Positions 36,123 to 46,794 of a stretch of 64,000 nucleotides of DNA are shown here, in pieces. A program made the position numbers and the translations under genes. The DNA is from Bacteroidetes bacterium ADurb.Bin217. GTDB lineage: Bacteria > Bacteroidota > Bacteroidia > Bacteroidales > UBA1715. How positions within the stretch are numbered: position 1 is the first letter of the stretch; each line of letters opens with the position of its first letter. The stretch spans positions 1 to 64,000 of the forward strand of contig MWCJ01000001.1 in the NCBI GenBank assembly GCA_002069975.1, read 5' to 3'. The notes under the pieces were generated by a model. The model was not told the DNA's origin and searched no databases. It saw only the letters and a program-made list of their open reading frames with translations.

Positions 36123-39100
36123 ATGAAACCAACAAAAACTATCCCTCACAACATGCGTAAATTCCTCGCAACAACGTATTTAGTATTATTGTCGGCTTTG
36201 TTTCTTCCTGCGTTTTCGCAAGTAGATTTTGAGTTTTGGTTTGCTGCTCCGTATGCATCACAGCAACATAACCCGAATGCTTTAGGTCCGGGTGGTAGAC
36301 CAATTTATTTGCACGTAGCTACGCAAGATGCACCTGCAACTATAGAAATTTCTATGCCTGCCGATCCTACGTTTCCGGTAATTACGCTAAATCTTGCTGC
36401 TCAAAAGTCTGATTCGGTAAATTTAACTCCATATTTGTCGAAAATTCAAAGTAGCAATCAAGGAAATGTGATAGAAAATAAAGGTCTATATATTCGTTCA
36501 AATGCTTTGATTACTGCGTATTACGAAATATCATCGGTGCTCAATGGCGATTTCTTTTCTTTGAAAGGTCAAAATGCGTTGGGGAGAGAATTCTATGCTC
36601 CGTTGCAAAATAAATATAACAATAGTGACTATCACTCTATAAATCATAACGACCCTTATGGTTTATATACCGTAGCCGACCCTGCGTATTCATATATTAT
36701 CATTACTGCTACCGAAAACAATACCGAGGTTTCTATTACTCCTACCGGTAACGCGGTTGGTATTCCTGCCGGAACTACTAAAACAGTCCTTTTGAATAAA
36801 GGTCAAACCTATGTGGTACGTTCGGTGAACGAATTGCAAATGCCTCGATTAGGTGGCACCAAAATTACATCGACCAAAGATGTTGCGGTAACAGTAGGTG
36901 ATGACTCTATGTTTCCGCAAGATTTTACAGTAAATAATGACTGTGAGGACTATGCCGGCGACCAAATTGTTCCTACCAGCATAATTGGAAAAGAGTATTG
37001 GGTGGTAAAAGGTCAAGGGTATAAATTAGGAACTACAGGTTCTTCGGCAGGTAAAGAGTATACCGAATATGTGTTTGTTACAGCAACGCAAGCCAATACT
37101 CAAATTTTTATTGATGGAAGTTTTCATACAACATTAAATGCAGGGCAACAAGTTGCAATAGATTTGGGTGGACCTACAACCTCAAATTACAAATTTGTAA
37201 TGGGTGATAAGCCTATTTATGTGTTTCATGTATCGGGATATCAATGTGAGATGGCGGGAGCATTGTTGCCTCCTATCGATCAATGTACCGGTTCGTATAA
37301 AACAGGATTTGCTCGTACATATGGTTCCAAATTATACGAAAACTTTTGGATGAACCTTATGGTTAAAGGTAATGGTGAAGCAAATTTTACAATAGACGGA
37401 GTGCCGCATCCTAAAATTCAAGGTGCAACATGGCAAACTATTTTAGGTACCGACTGGAAAGTAGCTCGTATAGAATTTACGCAAGCTGAATTACCTGTAG
37501 GAGCACATTTTATACAAAATCCTACGAATTTATTCCACATGGCAATGATGAACTCTCGGTCGTATGATTGGGGAAGTGGTATTGGGCTTATGGGAGCATC
37601 GTACGGGTATTTTTCGAATTTCAACGAAAATAAACCACGTGCAATTATTGTAAATAATAATGATACTGCAATAGTAGTAGCTCGCGGTACTCTTGTGAGT
37701 TTGCTTGCGAGTGGTGGATATGCGTTTAATTGGACAGGATATATTTGGAATGGAACCGATTGGGATATGTTGCCTGCGCCCTATTTTATGACAAATACAT
37801 CAGTAGAAAATCCACAAGTAACTATAAATGCCGACGGATATTATAAATATACCGCTTCTATTACTACCGAATGTTATGGCGTGCAAACAAGTAGTGTGTA
37901 TATTAGTATAGTTCCGCCTGCCAATTTGAACAATATTTACGATACCGTGTGTGCAACTCCACCATATACCGATGTAAGTGAATTCTATAATTTGTACAAT
38001 TTAGAAGATACAATAGTTGGTGTACAAGGTGATAGACTAAAATATTATGTGCAAAGTTGGTATAAATGGGTGAATGCGAGTACGGAAGTTTGGGATGATT
38101 TTGAAATGAATAGGAATTATATAGGTGTTCCTAATAATGGTACAATAACACCAGTAGTTAATCCATTACTTATAGCACCTAATGTCTCGTCAACTGTTGG
38201 GCATTTAGTTAAAACTACTATGTCAGCAAATAATCCACCTACTAGGGAAACTGGGTACATTGATTGGAATGAATATAATCAAGCTGTATGGCTCGACTAT
38301 AATTTATCTGCAAATCCTCTAAATGTAGCCTATGGAGGTGTTTTTTCTTTAGATGTTATGTATGATGGTTCTCCATTAGAAAATTGGATGAATGGAAATC
38401 ATACAGTTTACATGGAACTATTTAATTCTAATGGTGTAATGGTTCGTCAAGAGCAAACTATACCTTATTCTGAAATCACTTCGCCAACATGGAGACGTAT
38501 GACTTTTGATTTTTCTAGTTATTCTTCTTTGCAATCAGTTACGAAAATTAGAATAAGAGCATATATTCCTCATTGGGTTCAATCTGTATTACCAATAGGT
38601 TATTATTTTGATAATTTTAATTTGCAAACTAATCGACACAAAGAAACAATAACAAATCCTGCACAATATCGCATTACCGATAACGATACTCTCATAGCTA
38701 TTGTAAAAAATGAATTAGATCCTACTCGTACCGATTCGGCATATGTGTATTTGCAAGTATTGCCTCCGGGTAAAGGGCCAAAAGATGTAACACTTGACCC
38801 TATGTGTGCAACCAATGGTAATCAGTATGTGGGTTTTGACTTAACACAATACAATTACGAAGTAGGTGGTGCCTTAATAGCCGATAAAAATTGGTTCCTC
38901 AATCAAGCTTTAACATTACCTGTTACCGATCCAACGAATGTAACCGTAACCGGCACCCAAACATTCTGGGCTCAAATAGATGATGAGTGTGGTGGAGTAG
39001 GGTCGCTTACCGTACAAATTTCGCCACAACCCAACGTAATGGATGCCACCGAGCAAGTATGCGAAAATGTTGATATTGGCGGCGATAGAGGTATTCTCGA

Positions 39101-42100
39101 TTTATCGACTATGAAAAATCGTGTTACAACAAACCTCGATGCTACGATAGAATGGTATTCAGATGCAGCTCGTACTACATTGGTGCCTAATATAAACCAA
39201 GTATTTCCAACCGATGGGCAGGAGTATTATGCTAATGTATATTATAATGCTACATGTATAGCTCATGCTACGCTTACTGTTACTGTTATTCCGTTGAGCG
39301 ATGTTACATTCAATAACCAAAGTGTTTGTATTGATGCCGGAACTGTAATATTAAATGCGACGCCTGCCGGTGGTGTGTATACCGGTCCCGGTGTTACAGG
39401 TAATATATTTAATCCTGTAACTGCAGGTGCTGAAACTCACGAGATTTCATATACCATTTCAAATTTATCGTGTAATTATACCAAAAAAGCAACATATACC
39501 GTGCATCCTTTGGTTAGTGCTACTATAACACAAGTACCTGCCGGTAAATTGCAAGTAAATGGTACAGCTACTTTACAAGGAGCTATAAGCCCCGGTGCTT
39601 TGGCAAATTATAATTATTCGTGGACAAATGCTTCGTTATTATCAAACCCTACATCTATTAGTCCTACTACTCTTCCTTTAACACAACCTACTAATTATTG
39701 CTTAATAGCAACCGATAAAGTTACAGGGTGTGATGATACAGTATGTGTGCTTGTAGATGTGTATGTTCCTATAGCTGTAGATATGCAGTTTTCTGCAAAT
39801 CCTGTATGTGCCGGAGAACCTGTTACTGTAAGGGCAAACAGAACCGGTGGTTTTGGTCCGTTCCAATATACATGGACTATACCGGGAGGAACAGATTATA
39901 CAATGCTTAACGACTCAGTTGTGCGTATTAATAATCCGCAAACTACTATAAATATTTCGGTAACTGCTCGCGATTTGGGAATTACACCAAATGATGTGAT
40001 ATCAGATTCTGATGTATTAACGGTAAATCCTCGTCCTGTTATTTCTATTGCAAATGTAACACCTACAGTGTGTCAAAATAGTCCATTATCTATAACTCCA
40101 TCTGTTTCGGGAGGAACACCGGCATATACACACCTGTGGTCGCAAGATACTCAAATCTTAACGTCTGCTACCAATGTGCAAACAGCTGTGGTAAATACCA
40201 CTACCAATACCGGAACATATAATTTACGATATACAGTAACCGATGCTAATAATTGTAGTGATTTTGAAGATGTTACTGTTCGAATTAATTCTAATCCTGT
40301 AGTGCAAGCTATTGCTGACCCGGATACAACATGTATTGACAATACTGTTCAACTAAATGGAACTGTAACACAAGGGGTAACTGCAGGTGGGGTACACGAG
40401 TGGATTTCTAATTCAGGTAGTTTACCAGGATTATCAAATACTGTAATTCCAAATCCGGTATTTACACCAACAGCAATAGGGGTACATAGATTCCAATACA
40501 TTTTTACCGATGCTCAAGGATGTAAAGACACTTCGGATATTGTGCGTGTGCGTATAGAGCCTAAACCAAGTGTTACAATAAATCCTGTTGCTCCACAGTG
40601 CGAAAGCAATTTGGGCGTGCAATTGTCAGCAGTGCCTGTTGTAAACGGTGTTGATAATCCTACTTTTACATACAATTGGACAGGTGCAGTAACATCTACA
40701 CAAGAAAGTCCTTTACTTGATATTTCACAAGCAAGCACTAAGACAGTATCATTAACGGTAACAGCAAATAATGGTTGTACATCTGACCCCGCAACAATAA
40801 ATGTAGTGGTGAATCCAAATCCGCTTGCGCAAATTATTACCCCACAACCTATGACAGTGTGTGCCGGAAGTACATTGAATTTACAAGCGAACAATACTAC
40901 ACCGGGTATTCAATATACGTGGAGTGGAACAGCACAATCATATATTTCGCCAACAGTAGGTACTCCGGTTACATTTACTGCCCCTACTATAGTTAGTCCA
41001 ACACAATCATATACTGTAATACTTACTGCAACCAACACTACAACAGGTTGTACCGCACAAACGAATGCAGATATTCTTGTATATCGTCAACCGGTAATTT
41101 CATTGGGTAACGATTTGGAATTATGTGTTGGAGCATCTACTATTTTGAATCCTACTATTACGTATGCAGTGCAGCCTATTAGCGAGATTCGTTGGGTGCT
41201 AGATACAACAGAATTAAGTAATACAAGTACTCTAAATCCTACATTTACACAAAAAGAGTTGAAAGATTATACTGTAGGATTACGCATAACCGATGCGAAT
41301 GGTTGTCAAGGGTATGATGAAATAGATATTACCGGATTGGCAAATCCAACTGCCGATGCAGGTCCCGATAAAACAGCCGATTGGAATACCGCCTTTGGTT
41401 TAACAGGAAGTGCATCTGGTGGAGCACCGGGGTATACGTGGTTGTGGCAACCGCAAGACTCTTTAACTTCGGCAAATACTGTTCAAAACCCTACTTCAAT
41501 TCTTAAAGAAAGTACGTGGTTTGAACTCGAGGTTACTGATAGTAAAGGATGTAAAGATGTAGACTCCGTGTTGATTACTGTGATTGGTCAGCCGATTTCT
41601 GTAACAATTATACAATATCCTACTGCTATTTGCGAAGGTCAAAATGGTACACTCGAAGCTATTCCATCGGGAGGTTCGGGAGTGTATACATACGAATGGG
41701 CAGAGGCTGCGAATCCAACGGTGGTAATAGGTACTAATAAAACACTGCCAATAGTCGCTACTGTTAACAAACAATATTTAGTTCGTGTAAGTAGCGATCC
41801 GTTTACTCCGGCAACTGCATTTAAAACGGTTGTAGTAAATCCGTTGCCTACGCTTTCTATTCAAGGAACAAATGTGAAAGAAATATGTTTGAATTCTTCA
41901 ACTGTAATTACTCCACAAGTTCAAGGAACCAGTCCGTTTACGTATGCATGGACCGATGGTAGCCCGTTTGTAATAACTACCCCATCGTACACCTATAATA
42001 ATTCTCAAAACCCTGGTGTACAGGTGCTTAATTTAGAGGTTACAGATGCAAATGGTTGCAAAGAAGATGTAGATGTTACAGTAACAGTACACGATTTACC

Positions 42101-44894
42101 AACAGTAGCTATAATTCCCCCAAATCCTTCGGTGTGTGTGAATAACGATTTAACACTTACAGCACAAGTAACTGGTAATGGTTTAGCACCGTATGTGTAT
42201 GCATGGACAGAATCTACCGGAAAATTAACTCCAATGGGACAAACTGCAAATTTTAGAAGTTCTGTAGTAGGTCCGTTCCAAGTAAGTGTAACTGTTACCG
42301 ATGATAATTTATGTAGTGCAAGTGCAAGTCAAATAGTATTGGTAAAACCACTTGCTACATTAAAATTAAACGATGATTATTCGGTGTGTGCCGGCTCTAA
42401 TTTGGTGTTAGATATTAACCCTACAAATATTCCAGGCTCATATAGTATGAATTGGGTAGGTGGAGCACGCAATAGAATTGTAGATTCTAGCGATGTTTCA
42501 AAATCTATATTCCGTAGTAACGATGTTGGTGATTTTGATTTATATTATACAATAGCCGATTTAAATGGGTGTCCGCGAGTAGATACGGTAACTGTGCATG
42601 TATTACCTTCGGTAAAACTTGCTCCAATAACCGATAAAGATGCTTGCGTTGGAGTGTCGTTACCTATTTCGGCAAGTATTATAACAGCCGGAAATCCTGC
42701 AAATGTTCAATATGCGTGGATAGGTAATGTAATACCTACATTTGGAAATCAAACTACATTTACTGCCGGTACAGCCGGTGTATCGCAAGTAAAACTTGTA
42801 GCAACTGAGGGGCAAGGTGCTAATAGTTGTAGCGATAGTTTGAACTTTACGGTTACTGTTCATAGTAATCCACGAGTGGAAATTGTTGCAAATTACCAGC
42901 CTAATAATGTTCCTTTTGGTGCAAATGTTCAGTTAGATGCAAATATTGTCTTTCATACAACTCCAAAATATGATTATGTTTGGTATGATCCAGGGGCAAT
43001 TATATCTGGACATGATTCTTCACGAGTTTACACAATACCAATTTTAAATAATAGAACGTATAGTGTTAATGTAATCGATGAATTTGGTTGTCAGGCTATG
43101 GATTCAATTAATTTATCAACTGAAAATTATATTTTTGTTATTAAACATCCTTGTACTGATGCAATACCAGTGAATCCAAATGTTTTAGTTTCGGGTGTTT
43201 GTTTAGATGATAATTTTTATATATGTGAGGGGCAATCTATTCGTTTAGTTCCTCAATTTTTATCGGGTAATACTAACGGATTAACGTATACATGGACAAA
43301 TGATGAGGGGGTAGTTATTGCAAATACAATAAATATAACTGTTCGTCCTTCAAGAAATACTACGTATACACTAACAATAGTGAATTCTGCTGGAATGTCT
43401 TTCTCTTTACCGCAATTAGTAACAGTTAATCCAAACCCAACTGCAAATATTACTGTTTCGCCCGAATACGGAGGGACTTTTTATACGCAAGATCCATTAA
43501 CTATAAATGGTAATCCTGCAGGTGGTAGCGAACCGTATGTAAAACACACATGGGTTACTAATGTTACTTTGCTTAATTCAAATGCTCAAATTACTCAAGT
43601 TACAGTACCTTCGCCACAAAATGTTAGTTTTGTGTATTCAGTTGAAGACAGCAAAGGATGTAAAGGGACCGCGGCACGAGCTATTACAGTAATAGCTCCG
43701 GTTCAGCCAAATATAATTGGTGACGATGCTTGCGAAAAATCATCGACCGTATATTCATTAGATAGAACGTATCCGTTAGGTACTATTTATGTGTGGACTG
43801 TTAACGGTGGACAAATCATTGGTTCCGATACAAATCCTACTGTTGAGGTATATTGGCCAAATGCACGGGTTGGTGAAGTTTCGGTATTTGTAAAACCACA
43901 ATACGAAAAAGAAGCTACTCGTACCAAACAGGTTGTAATAGGTAAAATACCTGATGTTGCTATTTCGGGTCCTGTACATGTATGTCAAGGAGATGTTGCA
44001 AATTATACTGCTATAAATAAAGGAACAAACACCAATTTGGCATATTCATGGGCAGTAGCTACCGATGTTAGCAGTTCATTATTCGAACCATATTACAGTG
44101 AATGGTGGGACGGAACCGATCATGAATTATTGCAAGCAGTAAATGCTCCTGTTAACGATGTTGCTACAGTAGAGTGGAAAAACGAAGGAAAAGACAAAGT
44201 GGTACTGACTGCACGTGATGCCGGATGTAAAGTTACCGTAGATTTAGATGTTACCATACATCCACTTCCGCAACCCGACTTTACCTATGAATCGGTTGAA
44301 AAAGTATATTTCCAAAAAGAAAATGTGTATAGATTTACCGATAGTATTTATAAAGATAAACAGGTAGATTTTACTAATCTTACATTTGGAAATCCTGATA
44401 CAGCTATAATTGACCCTAATGTTTCATTCTTCTGGGATTTTGTAGGCGATGGTGTGTTTACCGAAAATACATTCAACACAAGTTATGAATACGACGAAAG
44501 TGGTAAGTTTAATGTGCAGCTTATGGCTGTAGATCAAGTATGGGGATGTAAAAATATTATTGCAAAACCACTTACGGTAATTACTAATCCTAATTGTGGT
44601 TTAAAATTCCCGAATGCATTTACACCTGATTTAACTTCGAATAACACATTCTTCCCGGTGTATAACGAAGGTGTATTAGAAACCGGTTATGAATTACGTA
44701 TATACAATCGTTGGGGTACACAATTGTGGGTAACCAATGACAAATACGCACAATGGGATGGAACCTACAAAGGAGAAATTAGCCGACAAGATGTGTATGT
44801 ATATCACTGTAAAGCGGTATGTGAAGAAAAAGATCCTGTTACCGGAAAACAACGAGAGTTGAATATTAAAGGTGATGTTACAGTAGTTAGGTAA
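36123..44894 (+). CDS. Giant surface protein: IgGFc-binding-like head, Ig/PKD repeats, T9SS type B tail
   Basis: 2923 residues. A signal peptide ends near PAFSQ (about 33). Residues 34 to about 490 match the Bacteroidetes IgGFc-binding-like N-terminal domain (FEFWFAAPY, NALGREFYAPLQNKYNN, VAVTVGDDSM). About 500-2800 is a long array of Ig/PKD-like modules with recurring words such as VCAG, VTDANGC and PTVT..P. A PKD-like module with FFWDFVGDGVF lies near 2768. The end (about 2822-2923) is a CHU_C type B sorting domain: FPNAFTPD, YELRIYNRWGTQLW, WDGTYKG, DVYVYHC. It should be exported by the type IX system and held at or released from the surface; adhesion is inferred. Two segments (residues 646-839 and about 2257-2440) differ in CpG content from the rest. 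It has its own terminator. Confidence 0.93.
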   Translation: MKPTKTIPHNMRKFLATTYLVLLSALFLPAFSQVDFEFWFAAPYASQQHNPNALGPGGRPIYLHVATQDAPATIEISMPADPTFPVITLNLAAQKSDSVNLTPYLSKIQSSNQGNVIENKGLYIRSNALITAYYEISSVLNGDFFSLKGQNALGREFYAPLQNKYNNSDYHSINHNDPYGLYTVADPAYSYIIITATENNTEVSITPTGNAVGIPAGTTKTVLLNKGQTYVVRSVNELQMPRLGGTKITSTKDVAVTVGDDSMFPQDFTVNNDCEDYAGDQIVPTSIIGKEYWVVKGQGYKLGTTGSSAGKEYTEYVFVTATQANTQIFIDGSFHTTLNAGQQVAIDLGGPTTSNYKFVMGDKPIYVFHVSGYQCEMAGALLPPIDQCTGSYKTGFARTYGSKLYENFWMNLMVKGNGEANFTIDGVPHPKIQGATWQTILGTDWKVARIEFTQAELPVGAHFIQNPTNLFHMAMMNSRSYDWGSGIGLMGASYGYFSNFNENKPRAIIVNNNDTAIVVARGTLVSLLASGGYAFNWTGYIWNGTDWDMLPAPYFMTNTSVENPQVTINADGYYKYTASITTECYGVQTSSVYISIVPPANLNNIYDTVCATPPYTDVSEFYNLYNLEDTIVGVQGDRLKYYVQSWYKWVNASTEVWDDFEMNRNYIGVPNNGTITPVVNPLLIAPNVSSTVGHLVKTTMSANNPPTRETGYIDWNEYNQAVWLDYNLSANPLNVAYGGVFSLDVMYDGSPLENWMNGNHTVYMELFNSNGVMVRQEQTIPYSEITSPTWRRMTFDFSSYSSLQSVTKIRIRAYIPHWVQSVLPIGYYFDNFNLQTNRHKETITNPAQYRITDNDTLIAIVKNELDPTRTDSAYVYLQVLPPGKGPKDVTLDPMCATNGNQYVGFDLTQYNYEVGGALIADKNWFLNQALTLPVTDPTNVTVTGTQTFWAQIDDECGGVGSLTVQISPQPNVMDATEQVCENVDIGGDRGILDLSTMKNRVTTNLDATIEWYSDAARTTLVPNINQVFPTDGQEYYANVYYNATCIAHATLTVTVIPLSDVTFNNQSVCIDAGTVILNATPAGGVYTGPGVTGNIFNPVTAGAETHEISYTISNLSCNYTKKATYTVHPLVSATITQVPAGKLQVNGTATLQGAISPGALANYNYSWTNASLLSNPTSISPTTLPLTQPTNYCLIATDKVTGCDDTVCVLVDVYVPIAVDMQFSANPVCAGEPVTVRANRTGGFGPFQYTWTIPGGTDYTMLNDSVVRINNPQTTINISVTARDLGITPNDVISDSDVLTVNPRPVISIANVTPTVCQNSPLSITPSVSGGTPAYTHLWSQDTQILTSATNVQTAVVNTTTNTGTYNLRYTVTDANNCSDFEDVTVRINSNPVVQAIADPDTTCIDNTVQLNGTVTQGVTAGGVHEWISNSGSLPGLSNTVIPNPVFTPTAIGVHRFQYIFTDAQGCKDTSDIVRVRIEPKPSVTINPVAPQCESNLGVQLSAVPVVNGVDNPTFTYNWTGAVTSTQESPLLDISQASTKTVSLTVTANNGCTSDPATINVVVNPNPLAQIITPQPMTVCAGSTLNLQANNTTPGIQYTWSGTAQSYISPTVGTPVTFTAPTIVSPTQSYTVILTATNTTTGCTAQTNADILVYRQPVISLGNDLELCVGASTILNPTITYAVQPISEIRWVLDTTELSNTSTLNPTFTQKELKDYTVGLRITDANGCQGYDEIDITGLANPTADAGPDKTADWNTAFGLTGSASGGAPGYTWLWQPQDSLTSANTVQNPTSILKESTWFELEVTDSKGCKDVDSVLITVIGQPISVTIIQYPTAICEGQNGTLEAIPSGGSGVYTYEWAEAANPTVVIGTNKTLPIVATVNKQYLVRVSSDPFTPATAFKTVVVNPLPTLSIQGTNVKEICLNSSTVITPQVQGTSPFTYAWTDGSPFVITTPSYTYNNSQNPGVQVLNLEVTDANGCKEDVDVTVTVHDLPTVAIIPPNPSVCVNNDLTLTAQVTGNGLAPYVYAWTESTGKLTPMGQTANFRSSVVGPFQVSVTVTDDNLCSASASQIVLVKPLATLKLNDDYSVCAGSNLVLDINPTNIPGSYSMNWVGGARNRIVDSSDVSKSIFRSNDVGDFDLYYTIADLNGCPRVDTVTVHVLPSVKLAPITDKDACVGVSLPISASIITAGNPANVQYAWIGNVIPTFGNQTTFTAGTAGVSQVKLVATEGQGANSCSDSLNFTVTVHSNPRVEIVANYQPNNVPFGANVQLDANIVFHTTPKYDYVWYDPGAIISGHDSSRVYTIPILNNRTYSVNVIDEFGCQAMDSINLSTENYIFVIKHPCTDAIPVNPNVLVSGVCLDDNFYICEGQSIRLVPQFLSGNTNGLTYTWTNDEGVVIANTINITVRPSRNTTYTLTIVNSAGMSFSLPQLVTVNPNPTANITVSPEYGGTFYTQDPLTINGNPAGGSEPYVKHTWVTNVTLLNSNAQITQVTVPSPQNVSFVYSVEDSKGCKGTAARAITVIAPVQPNIIGDDACEKSSTVYSLDRTYPLGTIYVWTVNGGQIIGSDTNPTVEVYWPNARVGEVSVFVKPQYEKEATRTKQVVIGKIPDVAISGPVHVCQGDVANYTAINKGTNTNLAYSWAVATDVSSSLFEPYYSEWWDGTDHELLQAVNAPVNDVATVEWKNEGKDKVVLTARDAGCKVTVDLDVTIHPLPQPDFTYESVEKVYFQKENVYRFTDSIYKDKQVDFTNLTFGNPDTAIIDPNVSFFWDFVGDGVFTENTFNTSYEYDESGKFNVQLMAVDQVWGCKNIIAKPLTVITNPNCGLKFPNAFTPDLTSNNTFFPVYNEGVLETGYELRIYNRWGTQLWVTNDKYAQWDGTYKGEISRQDVYVYHCKAVCEEKDPVTGKQRELNIKGDVTVVR

Positions 44895-44912
44895 TTATCA
44901 AATACAATAAAC

Positions 44913-44944
44913 AAAAAAAGCTGCTTTACAAAGCAGCTTTTTTT
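44913..44944. terminator. Bidirectional terminator between the giant gene and trpD
   Basis: The core stem GCTGCTT/AAGCAGC is extended by A7/T7 to 14 bp (44913-44926 against 44931-44944). Strong on the plus strand 18 nt after the giant gene, and usable by minus-strand trp transcripts. Confidence 0.9.
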
Positions 44945-45016
44945 GTTTATTGTAAGTTTGAAAACATTGTTGTCCAATAAAAAATAGAAACCGTATAAGA
45001 GTATTTTAATTTTTGT

Positions 45017-45138
45017 GTCCCGAGTGGGACGTTTTTTATTGAAGGCTGGATATATTTTACCGATATGTAATACCTATCGGTAGTATCCCGTAGGGATAAG
45101 AAATTTATTCCACCCATTAATAAGCGCCTCGTTGAGGT
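45017..45138. repeat. Cluster of four short palindromes
   Basis: GTCCC-gagt-GGGAC (45017-45030, followed by six Ts), TACCGATA-N9-TATCGGTA (45058-45082), TATCCC-gta-GGGATA (45084-45098) and a CCTC-gtt-GAGG hairpin (45126-45138). They lie in the 313-bp gap between convergent genes. No ORF covers them. The arrangement resembles mosaic palindromic elements that I recall from intergenic regions of Bacteroidetes genomes; this comparison is from memory. Confidence 0.6.
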
Positions 45139-45207
45139 ACAATATTTTTATTGGAACAGAGTGATAAAAATTTGCTTCTAATTTTTTTAAACTAATTTGC
45201 TAATATC

Positions 45208-46200
45208 CTATTGTATAGATTGTAATTTACGTAATACACATAATGCTCTACCACTTTCCAATGATTCGCGAGCTTGAAACATACATTCCTCTATAGTTTG
45301 ATGTTGACGTATACTTTTAATACCAATAGCTGCATTTGCTAACACAACTTCTGTTTGTGCTTGAGTTGCAGAATTTTGTAATATATTCATACAAATACGA
45401 ACAGCATCATCTACAGATGAACCACCGTCTATTTGATTGGGAGTTGTAGGAGAACAATTGAAGTCGAACGGTGTTACTATAGTTTCAAAATTATTAGACA
45501 TAAGCTTTACTTCACCGGTCAATGAAATTTCATCATACCCATCGAGTGCATGAATAATAATAAACTGTTTGTTGTTGTTTTGAAATAGATATTTGTAAAT
45601 TCTACCAACTTCTAAATTATACACACCAACCGATTGGGCCGCAGGGTTTGCCGGATTAACTAACGGGCCTGCCATATTAAAAAATGTTCGAACTATTAAT
45701 TGCTTACGAATAGGAGCAACTTCTTTCATAGTAGGATGGAATAAGGGGGCATGCATATAACACATGCCGGCTTTTTCCATATCGCTTTGTAATTTTGAAG
45801 AGTCGGTACTGAACGTATATCCTAATGACTCCATAAGATTTGATGATCCGCAGCCAGATGAAACGCCATAATTACCATGTTTGGCAACATGAATTCCTGC
45901 ACCTGCAACAACAAACGATGCAATAGTAGAAATATTAAAAGTGTTTTTACCATCACCACCTGTACCACACATATCTATAGTATCATACCCGTCTAAATTA
46001 ACTTTAATACAATTTTCTTTCAATGCTTCAACAAAACCGTTCATTTCATCAACGGTAATTGATCGCATAGAAAATACAGTAAGGAATGATGCTATTTGAA
46101 TTTCGTTATATTTTTTTAAACTAATATTTTGCAAAATTTCTTTTGCTTGTTCTTTCGTAAGTGTTTGATACGAATACAAATAATGAAGAATATCTTTCAT
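45208..46200 (-). CDS. trpD: Anthranilate phosphoribosyltransferase
   Basis: Second step of Trp synthesis: anthranilate plus PRPP to phosphoribosylanthranilate. MCGTGGDGKNTFNIST (about 77-92) is the PRPP loop, and KHGNYGVSSGCGSSN (107-121) the second conserved block. 330 residues is normal. Last gene of the trpEGD set, 12 nt after trpG. No trpC, F, B or A follows; the next gene is convergent. Confidence 0.96.
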   Translation of the reverse strand: MKDILHYLYSYQTLTKEQAKEILQNISLKKYNEIQIASFLTVFSMRSITVDEMNGFVEALKENCIKVNLDGYDTIDMCGTGGDGKNTFNISTIASFVVAGAGIHVAKHGNYGVSSGCGSSNLMESLGYTFSTDSSKLQSDMEKAGMCYMHAPLFHPTMKEVAPIRKQLIVRTFFNMAGPLVNPANPAAQSVGVYNLEVGRIYKYLFQNNNKQFIIIHALDGYDEISLTGEVKLMSNNFETIVTPFDFNCSPTTPNQIDGGSSVDDAVRICMNILQNSATQAQTEVVLANAAIGIKSIRQHQTIEECMFQARESLESGRALCVLRKLQSIQ

Positions 46201-46212
46201 GTAAGTTATGTG

Positions 46213-46782
46213 TTAAATGTCTAACCAGTTTTTAATTAGTTGTTTACCATCGGGTGTCAATACCGATTCGGGGTGGTATTGTACGCCTCGTACTGAATAT
46301 GTTCTATGTTTTACACTCATGATTTCACCTAGTTCGTCTACGGAAGTAACTTCAAAACAATCTGGTAATGTTTCTTTTACAGCATTCCACGAATGGTATC
46401 TACCTGCCAAAAATGGTGATGAAAACCCTTTATATAATTCGTCGCTTCCAACAATAGTAAGCTCCGATGCTACACCATGATATACCTGTGGCATATTGTA
46501 TATTTCTCCGCCATATGCTTCAACTATTGCTTGATGTCCTAAACAAACTCCTAAAATGTTTTTACTGCTTCCATATGTAGCAATTACTTGTGGCATTATG
46601 CCTGCTTCCGAAGGAATTCCCGGACCGGGCGACAAAAGTATTTTATCGTATTTTGCTACATCTTCAATCGATATTTCGTTGTTTCTGTATACATCTACAG
46701 TGTCTGTAGTTAATTCTTTAATATAATGAATAAGATTATAGGTAAAAGAATCGTAATTGTCGAGTACTAATATATGAGCCAT
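46213..46782 (-). CDS. trpG: Anthranilate synthase, glutamine amidotransferase component
   Basis: Class I glutaminase delivering ammonia to TrpE. The catalytic triad is C80 (GVCLGHQAI), H170 and E172 (VQYHPES). LLSPGPGIPSE is the conserved oxyanion-region segment. 189 residues. It lies 12 nt after trpE, and the pairing identifies it as TrpG, although a PabA role in folate synthesis could be shared, as in other bacteria. Confidence 0.95.
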   Translation of the reverse strand: MAHILVLDNYDSFTYNLIHYIKELTTDTVDVYRNNEISIEDVAKYDKILLSPGPGIPSEAGIMPQVIATYGSSKNILGVCLGHQAIVEAYGGEIYNMPQVYHGVASELTIVGSDELYKGFSSPFLAGRYHSWNAVKETLPDCFEVTSVDELGEIMSVKHRTYSVRGVQYHPESVLTPDGKQLIKNWLDI

Positions 46783-46794
46783 AATAAGTATGTA

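Noticed and set aside
40514-40894. 126-codon ORF opposite the giant surface gene
   Set aside because: It arises from the Thr/Val-rich codons of the real gene and has no start context.
45017-45138. CRISPR-like array
   Set aside because: The four palindromes differ from one another, have no equal spacers and no cas genes are nearby.
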